Source: Nonomuraea ceibae (GTDB taxonomy: Bacteria; Actinomycetota; Actinomycetes; Streptosporangiales; Streptosporangiaceae). From it: a stretch of 64,000 bases of DNA. The stretch lies in the NCBI RefSeq assembly GCF_019396325.1, contig NZ_JAHKRO010000001.1, positions 248,001 to 312,000 on the forward strand, read 5' to 3'. A model generated the notes under the pieces. That model saw only the letters and a list, made by a program, of their open reading frames with translations. It did no database searches and had not been told where the DNA came from. Both the position numbers and the translations under genes were made by a program. Within the stretch, counting starts at the first letter, position 1. Every line of letters begins with the position of its first letter. Below are positions 26,796-34,500 of this stretch, one piece after another.

Positions 26796-26807
26796 ACATC
26801 GCACGAA
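26796..26807 (-). promoter_or_regulatory. TTCGTGCGATGT motif (zinc finger gene)
   Basis: Exact 12-base copy on the minus strand, 34 bp before the zinc-finger ATG. The distance would suit a -10 region with a short leader. Confidence 0.5.
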
Positions 26808-26858
26808 GGCGTGAGTGTCTGACCGTCAGCGGACGGTGCGAGGGAACTTTCCGGGGGT

Positions 26859-26886
26859 TGTCACAACCCCTGAAGGCTGTTTTGTC
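26859..26886 (+). promoter_or_regulatory. ECF41-type promoter (ferritin-like gene), divergent -10
   Basis: TGTCACA at 26859-26865, 15-nt spacer, TTTGTC at 26881-26886 in place of CCGGTC, followed by CTAGCTGG as at other sites. GGCTGT precedes the -10. A weaker member of the array. Confidence 0.6.
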
Positions 26887-27003
26887 CTAGCTGGCGATCG
26901 GGTGGCAAACGGGTCGCCCGGCAGTCAGAAAGGGGTTCGTGGTGACGGGCAACGAACCGAGGCCGCGCGCGAGCCGCCGCGCCCGCCGCAGGAGCACCGG
27001 GGC

Positions 27004-28050
27004 ATGACGCCGATGGCGCACGAGAATCCGCAGGAAGCGACGCCGCGGATCGGCACGCTCGACAGCCTGCGCGAGCACCTTCAGTGGGCGATCGAGCTGG
27101 AGCACGCGACGCTGCCGCCGTACCTGACCGCGCTCTACTCGCTGGATCCCGAGCGCAACCCTGAGGCGGCCCAGGTGGTGGGCAGCGTCTTCGTCGAGGA
27201 GATGCTGCACCTGGCGCTGGCCGCGAACCTGCTCAACGCCGTCGGCGGACGACCGCTGCTGGACACGCCGGAGATGCTCACGCCGTACCCGCGAAGGCTG
27301 CCGCACGGTGACCCTTCCTTCGAGGTGTCGCTGGTCGCGTTCGGGGCCGAAGCGCTGGAGATGTTCCTGCGTCTCGAACGACCCGCTCCGCCGGGCGCGC
27401 CGCCGGAGGGCGACCGCTACGCGACGATCGGGCAGTTCTACGCGGCGATCGAGCAGGGACTCAGGTACCTGTGCGATCGGCTCGGCGAGGAGGCCGTCTT
27501 CAGCGGCGATCCGGCCCGCCAGATCAGTGGCGCCCACTTCCGGCACACCGGCGGATCACTGTTCGCGGTCGAGGATCTCGAGTCCGCCCTGGGCGCGCTG
27601 AAGGAGATCGTCGAGCAGGGCGAAGGTGCGGCCGGCGGCTCGATCTGGGACGGCGAGCACGACGTCTTCCACCCGGAGCGCGATGAGGTCGCCCACTACT
27701 ACCGCTTCCAGGAGCTGAAACTCGGTCGCCGCTACCGGCGAGGCGACACCTCGGAGTCAGGGCCCACCGGGGAGAAGATCTCCGTGGACCTGGCGGGGGT
27801 GCGCCCGATGAGCCGCAACCCGCGACCCGCCGCGCCGGGAAGTGCGACCCGAACCGCGCAGGAGGAGTTCAACCGCACCTATCGCGATCTCCTGCAACTG
27901 CTGGAGCAGGCATTCAACGGGAGCCCGAAGCAGCTCGCGGACGCCACCAGCACCATGTTCACGCTCAAGAGGCAGGCGCAGGCACTGATGGAGATGCCCG
28001 GCGGGGCCGGACCCACTTTCGAGTACACAGACGACAGGGGCACACGATGA
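27004..28050 (+). CDS. Ferritin-like (VioB/iminophenyl-pyruvate dimer synthase-type) protein
   Basis: This is a 348-aa protein. LREHLQWAIELEHATLPPYLTALYSL followed by EEMLHLALAANLLNAVGG gives the E-x2-H and E-x2-H metal ligand pattern of ferritin-like four-helix bundles. The sequence fits the domain named after the iminophenyl-pyruvate dimer synthase VioB. A later HVYR-like segment, DEVAHYYRFQELKLG, is also conserved in the family. ATG 27004 is chosen since the frame upstream to 26815 includes the promoter. No other violacein-type genes are present, so a dimer-synthase role is unlikely; diiron redox chemistry is an inference. It is closely paralogous to the N-terminal half of the protein at 32785. 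Confidence 0.8.
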   Translation: MTPMAHENPQEATPRIGTLDSLREHLQWAIELEHATLPPYLTALYSLDPERNPEAAQVVGSVFVEEMLHLALAANLLNAVGGRPLLDTPEMLTPYPRRLPHGDPSFEVSLVAFGAEALEMFLRLERPAPPGAPPEGDRYATIGQFYAAIEQGLRYLCDRLGEEAVFSGDPARQISGAHFRHTGGSLFAVEDLESALGALKEIVEQGEGAAGGSIWDGEHDVFHPERDEVAHYYRFQELKLGRRYRRGDTSESGPTGEKISVDLAGVRPMSRNPRPAAPGSATRTAQEEFNRTYRDLLQLLEQAFNGSPKQLADATSTMFTLKRQAQALMEMPGGAGPTFEYTDDRGTR

Positions 28051-28102
28051 GCAGGCACGTCCTCGACGCCGTGTGCGTCGCGCATCTGCCGGAGGAGTCC
28101 CG

Positions 28103-29776
28103 GTGGACGACCCGCTGAGGATCGGCGCCGGGATCGTCGACTACCTGCTGATCTTCGTCTACTTCGCCGTGGTCCTGCTGATCGGAGTGGCGGCCCGCCG
28201 GAGGGTCTCCAGCAGTCTCGACTTCCTCCTGTCCGGGCGGTCGCTGCCCGCCTGGATCACCGGGCTGGCGTTCATCTCAGCCAACCTCGGCGCTGTCGAA
28301 ATCATCGGCATGTCGGCCAACGGGGCTGAATACGGCATGCCGACCATGCACTACTACTGGATCGGCGCCATCCCGGCCATGCTCTTCCTGGGCGTCGTCA
28401 TGATGCCCTTCTACTACGGGTCCAAGGTGCGCAGCGTCCCCGAGTTCATGCGCCGCCGCTTCGGGCCCGGCGCGCACCTGGTGAACGCGATCAGCTTCGC
28501 CCTGGCCCAGATCCTCATCGCGGGGATCAACCTGTTCCTCCTGGCCACCGTCGTGAACGGCCTGCTCGGCTGGCCGCTGTGGGTAGCCCTGCTCCTCGCC
28601 GCCGCGATCGTCCTCAGCTACATCACCCTCGGCGGCCTGTCCGCGGCCATCTACAACGAGGTCCTGCAGTTCTTCGTCATCGTTGCCGCGCTGCTGCCGC
28701 TCACCCTCATCGGGCTGCACCGCGTCGGAGGCGTGGACGGGCTGATCGACAAGGTGCGGACATCCGTCGGCGGCGGTGCGGAACAGCTCAACTCGTGGCC
28801 GGGCAACGAACTGGCCGGGTTCGGCAACTCGGTCCTGTCCGTCGTCGGCATCGTCTTCGGCCTCGGCTTCGTGCTCTCCTTCGGCTACTGGACGACCAAC
28901 TTCGTCGAGGTCCAGCGCGCGATGGCCACCAAATCGATGTCCGCGGCACGCAGTACGCCGATCATCGCCTCGTTCCCGAAGATGTTCATCCCGTTCATCG
29001 TCGTGATCCCCGGGATGATCGCCGGAGTCCTGGTGCCCGAGGTGATGCGGCTCAAGGCGGGCGACCAGGCCGCCGGGATCACCTACAACGACTCGATCCT
29101 GCTGCTCATCCGCGACGTGCTCCCCACAGGGCTGCTCGGCATCGCCCTGACGGGTCTGCTCGCCGCGTTCATGGCCGGCATGGCGGCCAACATCTCCGCC
29201 TTCAACACCGTCTTCAGCTACGACCTGTGGCAGCAGTACGTGAAGAAGGGCCGCTCCGACGGTTACTACCTGAAAGTCGGCCGGTGGGCCACGGTCGGTG
29301 CGACGGGCCTGGCCATCGGCACCGCCTTCATCGCCGCCGGCTACGGCAACCTGATGACCTATCTCCAGACGCTGTTCGGCTTCTTCAACGCTCCGCTGTT
29401 CGCCACCTTCATCCTGGGCATCTTCTGGAAGCGGATGACCGCGACCGCCGGCTGGGTGGGGCTGGTGTCCGGGACGCTGGGCGCGGTGACCGTTTGGTTG
29501 CTCAACGAGGTGGGCGTCTTCTCCCTGCCCGGTCAGGGGGCGGCGTTCGTGGCCGCGGGCGCGGCCTTCGTCGTCGACATCACCGTCAGCGTCCTGGTCA
29601 GCCTGATGACCCCGCCCAAGCCGGCGAGCGAACTCGGAGGGCTCGTCCTGTCGGAGACGCCCAGGCAACAGCGCACCGATCCGGCGGCGAGCCGGTTGCC
29701 CTGGTACCGCGCGCCGGTGAAGCTCGCGGGTATCTCCCTCGTGCTCGTCACCGCGCTCAACGTGATCTTCAGATGA
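28103..29776 (+). CDS. Sodium:solute symporter (SSS family)
   Basis: This 557-aa membrane protein has about 13-14 hydrophobic segments. SANLGAVEIIGMSANGAEYG, RRFGPGAHLVNAISFALAQI and FMAGMAANISAFNTVFSYDL match the SGLT-like SSS fold, including the small-residue sodium-site helix. GTG 28103 follows GGAGGAG. It lies 52 bp after the ferritin-like gene; a 23-codon frame (28047-28118) overlaps both and is of doubtful meaning. A small two-helix membrane protein gene follows. The substrate cannot be told from sequence. Confidence 0.88.
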   Translation: MDDPLRIGAGIVDYLLIFVYFAVVLLIGVAARRRVSSSLDFLLSGRSLPAWITGLAFISANLGAVEIIGMSANGAEYGMPTMHYYWIGAIPAMLFLGVVMMPFYYGSKVRSVPEFMRRRFGPGAHLVNAISFALAQILIAGINLFLLATVVNGLLGWPLWVALLLAAAIVLSYITLGGLSAAIYNEVLQFFVIVAALLPLTLIGLHRVGGVDGLIDKVRTSVGGGAEQLNSWPGNELAGFGNSVLSVVGIVFGLGFVLSFGYWTTNFVEVQRAMATKSMSAARSTPIIASFPKMFIPFIVVIPGMIAGVLVPEVMRLKAGDQAAGITYNDSILLLIRDVLPTGLLGIALTGLLAAFMAGMAANISAFNTVFSYDLWQQYVKKGRSDGYYLKVGRWATVGATGLAIGTAFIAAGYGNLMTYLQTLFGFFNAPLFATFILGIFWKRMTATAGWVGLVSGTLGAVTVWLLNEVGVFSLPGQGAAFVAAGAAFVVDITVSVLVSLMTPPKPASELGGLVLSETPRQQRTDPAASRLPWYRAPVKLAGISLVLVTALNVIFR

Positions 29777-29798
29777 CCGTCCTGAAAGGAACCGGCAC

Positions 29799-30059
29799 AT
29801 GACAGACGAACGGGCCGCCACCGGCGGCGAACATGCTGGACCGCGCAGGGCCGGGGCCTTCGACGTGCGCGTGTTCATCGCGGGTTTGATCGGGTTCTAC
29901 GGCATCGTGCTGATCATCATGGGTCTCGTCGTGGACTCGGCGTCGGATCGGGCCAAGACCGGTGACGTGAACGCCAATCTGTGGGCCGGCATCGGCATGG
30001 TGGTCATCGCCGTGGCCTTCGCGGTGTCTGTACGCCTGCGACCTGTGGTCATTGAATGA
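29799..30059 (+). CDS. Small two-helix membrane protein, symporter partner
   Basis: This 86-aa protein has two hydrophobic segments (VFIAGLIGFYGIVLIIMGLVV and AGIGMVVIAVAFAVSV) and a short polar N-terminus. It lies 22 bp after the symporter gene with GAAAGGAA as ribosome binding site. Small membrane proteins often follow SSS transporter genes in actinobacteria and may stabilise the carrier; that role is inferred from position only. Confidence 0.75.
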   Translation: MTDERAATGGEHAGPRRAGAFDVRVFIAGLIGFYGIVLIIMGLVVDSASDRAKTGDVNANLWAGIGMVVIAVAFAVSVRLRPVVIE

Positions 30060-30145
30060 CCGGTGTGACTCCGGACGTTCCACCGGGCAAGGACGCCTAC
30101 GACGCCGACCTCGAAGGACCGGACCGGGTTACTCCGAAGATGTGA
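30056..30145 (+). CDS. Tiny 29-codon ORF overlapping the operon end (doubtful)
   Basis: ATG 30056 overlaps the stop of the membrane protein gene (ATGA). The 29-residue product is polar and acidic (GKDAYDADLEGPDR) with no recognisable motif. It could be the start of a lost gene or a coupled small protein. Confidence 0.25.
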   Translation: MTGVTPDVPPGKDAYDADLEGPDRVTPKM

Positions 30146-30148
30146 CGA

Positions 30149-30775
30149 TCACCCGGGGCGGGGGCCGTCCAGAGGCAGGTGGCCGGGCGGAGGGTACGGC
30201 AGCGCCTGCCCCGCCCGGCTGCTGATGCCGTCGAAGGCCAGTTCGAGATACCGGCGCCAGGCCTGCGGCTCGGCGGCGAGCAGCGGCTCCGCGGTGTGCT
30301 TGATGCCGCTGAGCAGGAGTATGACGTCGACGCCGGTGAGGTCCGGGCGCACGGCGCCCTGCTCCCGGGCGCGGGCGGTGAGCGTTTCCGCGGCTTCGCA
30401 GAGGCGGTCGATCGCCTCACGTACCTGCGGGAGCTGTATGGACGGCCGCCCGACGACCTCACAGAAGGCGCGGTCCCTGACGAAGATCTGCACGCTCTCG
30501 GTCATGAATGCGCGCAGCGCGCCGCCGGCATCGTCAGCTGTGAGCAACGTGCTGGCGGTGTCCACCAGCTCGTCCAGCATGCCGAGCATGATCGCCGCAA
30601 GCAGTTCCTCCTTGGAGGAGAAGTGCCGGAAGACGGTGCCCTTTCCCAGTCCGGCGCACTGCGCGATCTCCGCGATGGACACCCCGACCCCACGCTCGGC
30701 GAACGTCCTGGCCCCGGCCTCCAGCAGTAGCCGGCGGTTGCGCACCGCGTCGCTGCGTGGCGTCGTCCCAGTCAT
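30149..30775 (-). CDS. TetR family transcriptional regulator
   Basis: This 208-aa protein has the N-terminal HTH RRLLLEAGARTFAERGVGVS then IAQCAGLGKGTVFRHF (about residues 14-58), a textbook TetR_N domain. The remainder is the variable effector domain. It is divergent from the SDR gene at 30866, and two directly repeated operator-like sequences lie in the 90-bp gap, so it probably represses the SDR and itself. Confidence 0.92.
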   Translation of the reverse strand: MTGTTPRSDAVRNRRLLLEAGARTFAERGVGVSIAEIAQCAGLGKGTVFRHFSSKEELLAAIMLGMLDELVDTASTLLTADDAGGALRAFMTESVQIFVRDRAFCEVVGRPSIQLPQVREAIDRLCEAAETLTARAREQGAVRPDLTGVDVILLLSGIKHTAEPLLAAEPQAWRRYLELAFDGISSRAGQALPYPPPGHLPLDGPRPG

Positions 30776-30793
30776 GCGGCCAGTCTAGCCAAA

Positions 30794-30847
30794 GTGACCG
30801 CATGGTCCGTTTCGGCGTTAGAGTAAAGGTGACCGCACGGTCCGTTT
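30794..30847. promoter_or_regulatory. Tandem TetR operators
   Basis: GTGACCGCATGGTCCGTTT (30794-30812) and GTGACCGCACGGTCCGTTT (30829-30847) differ at one base and are 35 bp apart. Each has the GACCG/CGGTC dyad typical of TetR operators. The repeats fill the gap between the tetR and SDR starts. Confidence 0.75.
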
Positions 30848-30865
30848 GCTGCCGAAAGGAAGAAC

Positions 30866-31600
30866 ATGAACCTGCTGGACGGGAAGGTCGCCCTCATCAC
30901 CGGAGCGTCGTCGGGCATCGGGGAAGCCACCGCGCTCGCCCTCTCCACGGAGGGGGCACTCGTAGCGGCCGGAGCCCGGCGCGTCGACCGGCTGGAGTCC
31001 CTGGCCCGCAAGGCGCCCGGCGAGATGCTGACCCTCGACCTGGACGTGACCGACCAGAACTCGGTACGAGCCGCGGTGGCGGCGACCGTCGGGCGCTTCG
31101 GCGCCCTGGACATCCTGGTGAACAACGCCGGGCTGATGCTCGCCGGCCCTCTCCTGGGCGCCGACGTCTCGGAATGGACGCGCATGGTCGACACCAACCT
31201 GCTGGGGTCGATGTACACGGTCCACGCGGCGCTGCCGTACCTGCTGGAGAGCAAGGGGACGGTCGTCCAGGTCTCCTCGACCTCGGGCCGGATCGCGTCC
31301 GCGGGCAACGGCGTCTACTCCGCGACGAAGTTCGGCATCACCGCCTTCGCCGAGTCGCTGCGGCAGGAGGTCACCGCCCAGGGCGTGCGCGTCGTGGTCG
31401 TCGAACCCGGATTCGTGGCCACCGAGTTGTCCGGGCACATCTCCGACCCCGCGATGCGGGCGGCCGCCCAGGAGATGGCCTCCTCCATGCGCACGCTGCG
31501 GCCGGGCGACATCGCCGAGGCCGTCGTGTACGCGGTCACCCAGCCTGCGCACGTCGCGGTCAACGAGATCCTCATCCGCCCCACCGACCAGACCCGTTGA
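30866..31600 (+). CDS. Short-chain dehydrogenase/reductase (classical SDR)
   Basis: This is a 244-aa SDR. TGASSGIGEA (about residues 13-22) is the cofactor motif, NNAG lies near residue 86, and the catalytic Ser plus Y-x3-K is in VSSTSGRIASAGNGVYSATK. An arginine after the second strand (GARRVDR) suggests NADP(H). GAAAGGAAG precedes ATG 30866. It is regulated by the divergent TetR through the tandem operators. The substrate is unknown. Confidence 0.92.
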   Translation: MNLLDGKVALITGASSGIGEATALALSTEGALVAAGARRVDRLESLARKAPGEMLTLDLDVTDQNSVRAAVAATVGRFGALDILVNNAGLMLAGPLLGADVSEWTRMVDTNLLGSMYTVHAALPYLLESKGTVVQVSSTSGRIASAGNGVYSATKFGITAFAESLRQEVTAQGVRVVVVEPGFVATELSGHISDPAMRAAAQEMASSMRTLRPGDIAEAVVYAVTQPAHVAVNEILIRPTDQTR

Positions 31601-31673
31601 GCGCCGTGGTGGACGCCCGCCCCCTGCGCTCCGGGCCGACGTTCCGTCGGCGATCAGGATTTTTCGCGGTGTT

Positions 31674-31701
31674 TGTCACGACTGCGGGGGGCTGGCCGGT
31701 C
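31674..31701 (+). promoter_or_regulatory. ECF41-type promoter (NmrA-like gene)
   Basis: TGTCACG at 31674-31680, 15-nt spacer, CCGGTC at 31696-31701, followed by TTAGCT. The ATG is 51 bp downstream, a normal leader. Confidence 0.78.
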
Positions 31702-31751
31702 TTAGCTGCGACCGGGACGGACAGCGCCCGGCGGACAGAGAGGGCAACACC

Positions 31752-32501
31752 ATGAAGGTGGTCGTCATCGGCGGAACCGGCCTGATCGGGTCGAAGGTCG
31801 TCACCAAGCTGGGCGAGCACGGCCACGAAGCGGTGGCTGCGGCCCCGAACACCGGCGTCAACACGCTGACCGGCGAAGGGCTGCCCCAGGCGCTGGCGGG
31901 CGCGGACGTGGTGGTGGACGTGTCCAACTCCCCCTCCTTCGAACGCGCCGCCGTACTCGACTTCTTCGAGACCTCGACCCGCAACCTGCTGGCCGCCGAA
32001 GCCGCGGCGGGCGTGGAGCACCATGTCGCGCTCTCGGTGGTCGGAACCGAACGGCTGCCGGAGAACGCCTATTTCGCCGCGAAGATCGCTCAAGAGCAGT
32101 TGATCGAGAAGTCAGGCATCCCCTATTCCCTCGTCCACGCCACGCAGTTCTACGAGTTCATCCGCAGCATCGCCGACACCTCCACCGTCGACGGCGAGGT
32201 GCACATCGCGCCCGTGCGCTTCCAGCCCGTCGCCGGCGAGGAGGTCGCCCAGGCCGTCGGCCGTACGGCGGTCGGCAGCCCGCTGAACGGCAGGACCGAG
32301 ATCGCCGGGCCTGAGCAGTACTGGATGGACGAGTTCTTCCGCAAAGCCCTCTCCGCCTGGGGCGACGCCCGCCCGGTCGTTTCCGACCCCCAGGCCCGCT
32401 ACTTCGGCAGCGTGCCCGGCGAGCGCACCCTGGTGCCCGCCGGCGGCGCCACGTTCGGCCAGATCAGCTACCGCGCCTGGCTTGACGGAAGCACGAAGTA
32501 G
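31752..32501 (+). CDS. NmrA-like NAD(P)-binding atypical SDR
   Basis: This 249-aa protein starts MKVVVIGGTGLIGSKVVTKL, the G-x-x-G-x-x-G Rossmann motif of extended and atypical SDRs. NLLAAEAAAGVEHHVALSVV and AKIAQEQLIEKSGIPYSLVH match the NmrA/quinone-reductase group (the oxidoreductase/epimerase side of the 'COE' genes known from ECF41 loci). Its promoter is an exact ECF41-type match. A 36-bp perfect palindrome follows its stop codon. Confidence 0.88.
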   Translation: MKVVVIGGTGLIGSKVVTKLGEHGHEAVAAAPNTGVNTLTGEGLPQALAGADVVVDVSNSPSFERAAVLDFFETSTRNLLAAEAAAGVEHHVALSVVGTERLPENAYFAAKIAQEQLIEKSGIPYSLVHATQFYEFIRSIADTSTVDGEVHIAPVRFQPVAGEEVAQAVGRTAVGSPLNGRTEIAGPEQYWMDEFFRKALSAWGDARPVVSDPQARYFGSVPGERTLVPAGGATFGQISYRAWLDGSTK

Positions 32502-32506
32502 CCTCC

Positions 32507-32542
32507 CTCGCCGGACGGCGTCGGCCGACGCCGTCCGGCGAG
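32507..32542. terminator. 36-bp perfect palindrome after the NmrA-like gene
   Basis: The 18-base half CTCGCCGGACGGCGTCGG is followed at once by its exact reverse complement. It starts six bases after the stop codon. A very stable GC stem, probably a terminator, though without a run of T; it could also form a cruciform. Confidence 0.65.
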
Positions 32543-32573
32543 GTCCATCCACCCAACGAACGCGGGAGCCATC

Positions 32574-32795
32574 ATGAGCAGTGAGCCGAACTTCCTGCAT
32601 GAGCTCAAGGTCGTGATCGAGGCCGAAGTGGTCATGATTGAGGAGAGCCGTCCGGAGGAAGCCGCCGCCACGCCGGTCACCGACTGGCTGTTCGACCCGC
32701 TGGAGGCCCAGCGCGAGCAGATCGGCCTGCGGGGTCTCCATGACGCCGTCGAAGCGCTGGAACACGACGTCCGGCCGGGCGACCATGCCGACTGA
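32574..32795 (+). CDS. Small protein, duplicated family (73 aa)
   Basis: This 73-aa acidic protein has the core FLHELKVVIEAEVVMIEE, TDWLFDPLEAQREQIGLRGL and HDAVEALE. The 80-aa product at 49999 shares FLHELKVVV, VTEWLVDP, EREQVGLRGI and AAITELE, so this is a real family with two copies here. I do not know a name for it. It overlaps the ferritin-like/CDGSH gene by 11 bp, which suggests a partner role for that protein. Confidence 0.75.
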   Translation: MSSEPNFLHELKVVIEAEVVMIEESRPEEAAATPVTDWLFDPLEAQREQIGLRGLHDAVEALEHDVRPGDHAD

Positions 32796-34500
32796 GGCGC
32801 GGATCCGCACGCTCGAAAGCCTCCGTGAGCATCTCCAGTGGGCGATCGAGCTGGAGCACGCGACGCTGCCGCCCTACCTGTGCGCGCTGTACTCCCTGGA
32901 TCCGGAGAAGAACCCCGAAGCGGTTCGGGTCGTGGGCAGCGTCTTCGCCGAAGAGATGCTGCACCTGGCGCTGGCGGCGAACCTGCTCAACGCCGTCGGC
33001 GGAAGCCCCCGCCTCGACACGCCGCGGATGCTCCCGCCGCATCCCCGGCCCCTCCCTCACGGCGACCCCTCGCTGAGGCTGGCGCTCCTCCCGTTCGGCG
33101 ACGAGGCACTCGACATGTTCATGCGCGTCGAACAGCCCGCGCCGCCAGGCGCGCCGGTGGAGGCCGACGGCTATGAGACGATCGGGCAGTTCTACGGCGC
33201 GATCGAACAGGGGCTGCGGGACCTGTGCGACCGGCTCGGGGAGCGCGACGTCTTCTGCGGCGACCCGGCCCGCCAGGTCGGCGCCGCCCACTTCAGGCAC
33301 ACGGCCGGGCGTCTGGCCGTGGTCGACGGCCTGGAGTCGGCGCTGGCCGCGCTGGGGGAGATCGTCGAGCAGGGCGAGGGCGCCTCGGCGAGTGAGGTGT
33401 GGGACGGCGACCCGGACGTCTTCCACCCCGACCGGGACGAGGTGGCGCACTACTACCGCTTCCAGGAGCTCAAACTCGGCCGGCGCTACCAGCGGGGTGA
33501 CACCCCGAGGACGGGCCCCACCGGCGAGCCGATCCAGGTGGACCCGGCAGGCATCCTGCCGATGAGGCCCAACCCGCGGCCCGCCGCCCCCGGCACCGAG
33601 GCCCGCGCCGCCCAGGACGAGTTCAACACCACCTACTGCGCCATGCTGCACCAGCTGGAGCAGGCCTTCAACGGCAGCCCGAAGTTGCTCAAGGTCGCCA
33701 CCGGCACCATGTACAGCCTCAAGGCCCAAGCCCAGGCCCTGATGAGGATGCCGGGCGCGGACGGCCCCACCTTCGAGTACACGGCGCCCGTTCCCGGTGG
33801 TCGGCAGCGGATCGTCGTCCTGCGCGACGGCCCGTATGTCGTGTACGGCGGCGTACCGCTCCGGCGCAAACGCAAAATCGTCTCCTCGGAGAACGACGCG
33901 GTGACCTGGCAGACCGGCGAGCCTCTGGAAACCGAGGAGACCTACGCGCTGTGCCGCTGCGGTCATTCGGGTGCCAAGCCGTTCTGCGACGGGACCCACG
34001 CCGTGATCGGGTTCGACGGCACCGAGAACGCCCCCATGCGGCCGTACCGGGAGCTGCAGCACGTCCACGACGGGGTGGGGATCTCGGCGCAGCGGGTGGG
34101 GGAACTGTGCATCCACACCGGCTTCTGTCTCGGCCGTACCCGGCCGATCGCCTCGATGCTCGCCGACACCGGCGACAGTGACGTGCGCGCCGCCGTCATG
34201 GGCCGCATCGACCACTGCGCCTCCGGCTCCTACAGCTATGCCCTCGAACGCGGCGGCGAGACGGTCGAGGCCGACCTCCCGCGGGCCATCGCGGTCCTGG
34301 AAGAGGAGGACGGCCTGGCCAGCGCGCTGTGGGTCACCGGAGGACTGCCGGTCGTGCGCTCGGACGGCCGGCCGCTGGAGGTCCGCAACCGGGTGACGCT
34401 GTGTCGCTGCGGCCGCTCCGCCAACAAACCGCTGTGTGACAGCACTCACCGGGAGATCGGCTTCCGGGAGACCGACCGCGAACAAGGAGAGACGTCATGA
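32785..34500 (+). CDS. Ferritin-like (VioB-type) domain fused to CDGSH iron-sulfur domains
   Basis: This is a 571-aa fusion. Residues about 1-330 match the ferritin-like protein at 27004 (IELEHATLPPYLCALYSLDP, EEMLHLALAANLLNAVGG). After a linker, CRCGHSGAKPFCDGTH (about residues 390-405) is a complete CDGSH [2Fe-2S] site with the 3-Cys 1-His set. A middle part with ELCIHTGFCLGRT and DHCASGSYSY resembles the divergent 4Fe-4S domain often paired with CDGSH. A second site, CRCGRSANKPLCDSTH, follows near the C-terminus. The protein could pair a diiron centre with an electron-transfer chain; this is inference. ATG 32785 overlaps the 73-aa gene, and the stop overlaps the next start (ATGA). Confidence 0.85.
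   Translation: MPTEARIRTLESLREHLQWAIELEHATLPPYLCALYSLDPEKNPEAVRVVGSVFAEEMLHLALAANLLNAVGGSPRLDTPRMLPPHPRPLPHGDPSLRLALLPFGDEALDMFMRVEQPAPPGAPVEADGYETIGQFYGAIEQGLRDLCDRLGERDVFCGDPARQVGAAHFRHTAGRLAVVDGLESALAALGEIVEQGEGASASEVWDGDPDVFHPDRDEVAHYYRFQELKLGRRYQRGDTPRTGPTGEPIQVDPAGILPMRPNPRPAAPGTEARAAQDEFNTTYCAMLHQLEQAFNGSPKLLKVATGTMYSLKAQAQALMRMPGADGPTFEYTAPVPGGRQRIVVLRDGPYVVYGGVPLRRKRKIVSSENDAVTWQTGEPLETEETYALCRCGHSGAKPFCDGTHAVIGFDGTENAPMRPYRELQHVHDGVGISAQRVGELCIHTGFCLGRTRPIASMLADTGDSDVRAAVMGRIDHCASGSYSYALERGGETVEADLPRAIAVLEEEDGLASALWVTGGLPVVRSDGRPLEVRNRVTLCRCGRSANKPLCDSTHREIGFRETDREQGETS

Noticed and set aside
30117..30147. Possible ECF41-type promoter on the minus strand (CGTCACA with CCGGTC)
   Set aside because: The spacer is 13 or 18 nt, not 14-15, and no minus-strand gene lies downstream.
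27004..34500. Violacein-type pathway suggested by VioB-like domains
   Set aside because: No vioA, vioC, vioD or vioE-like genes are present; only the ferritin-like domain is shared.
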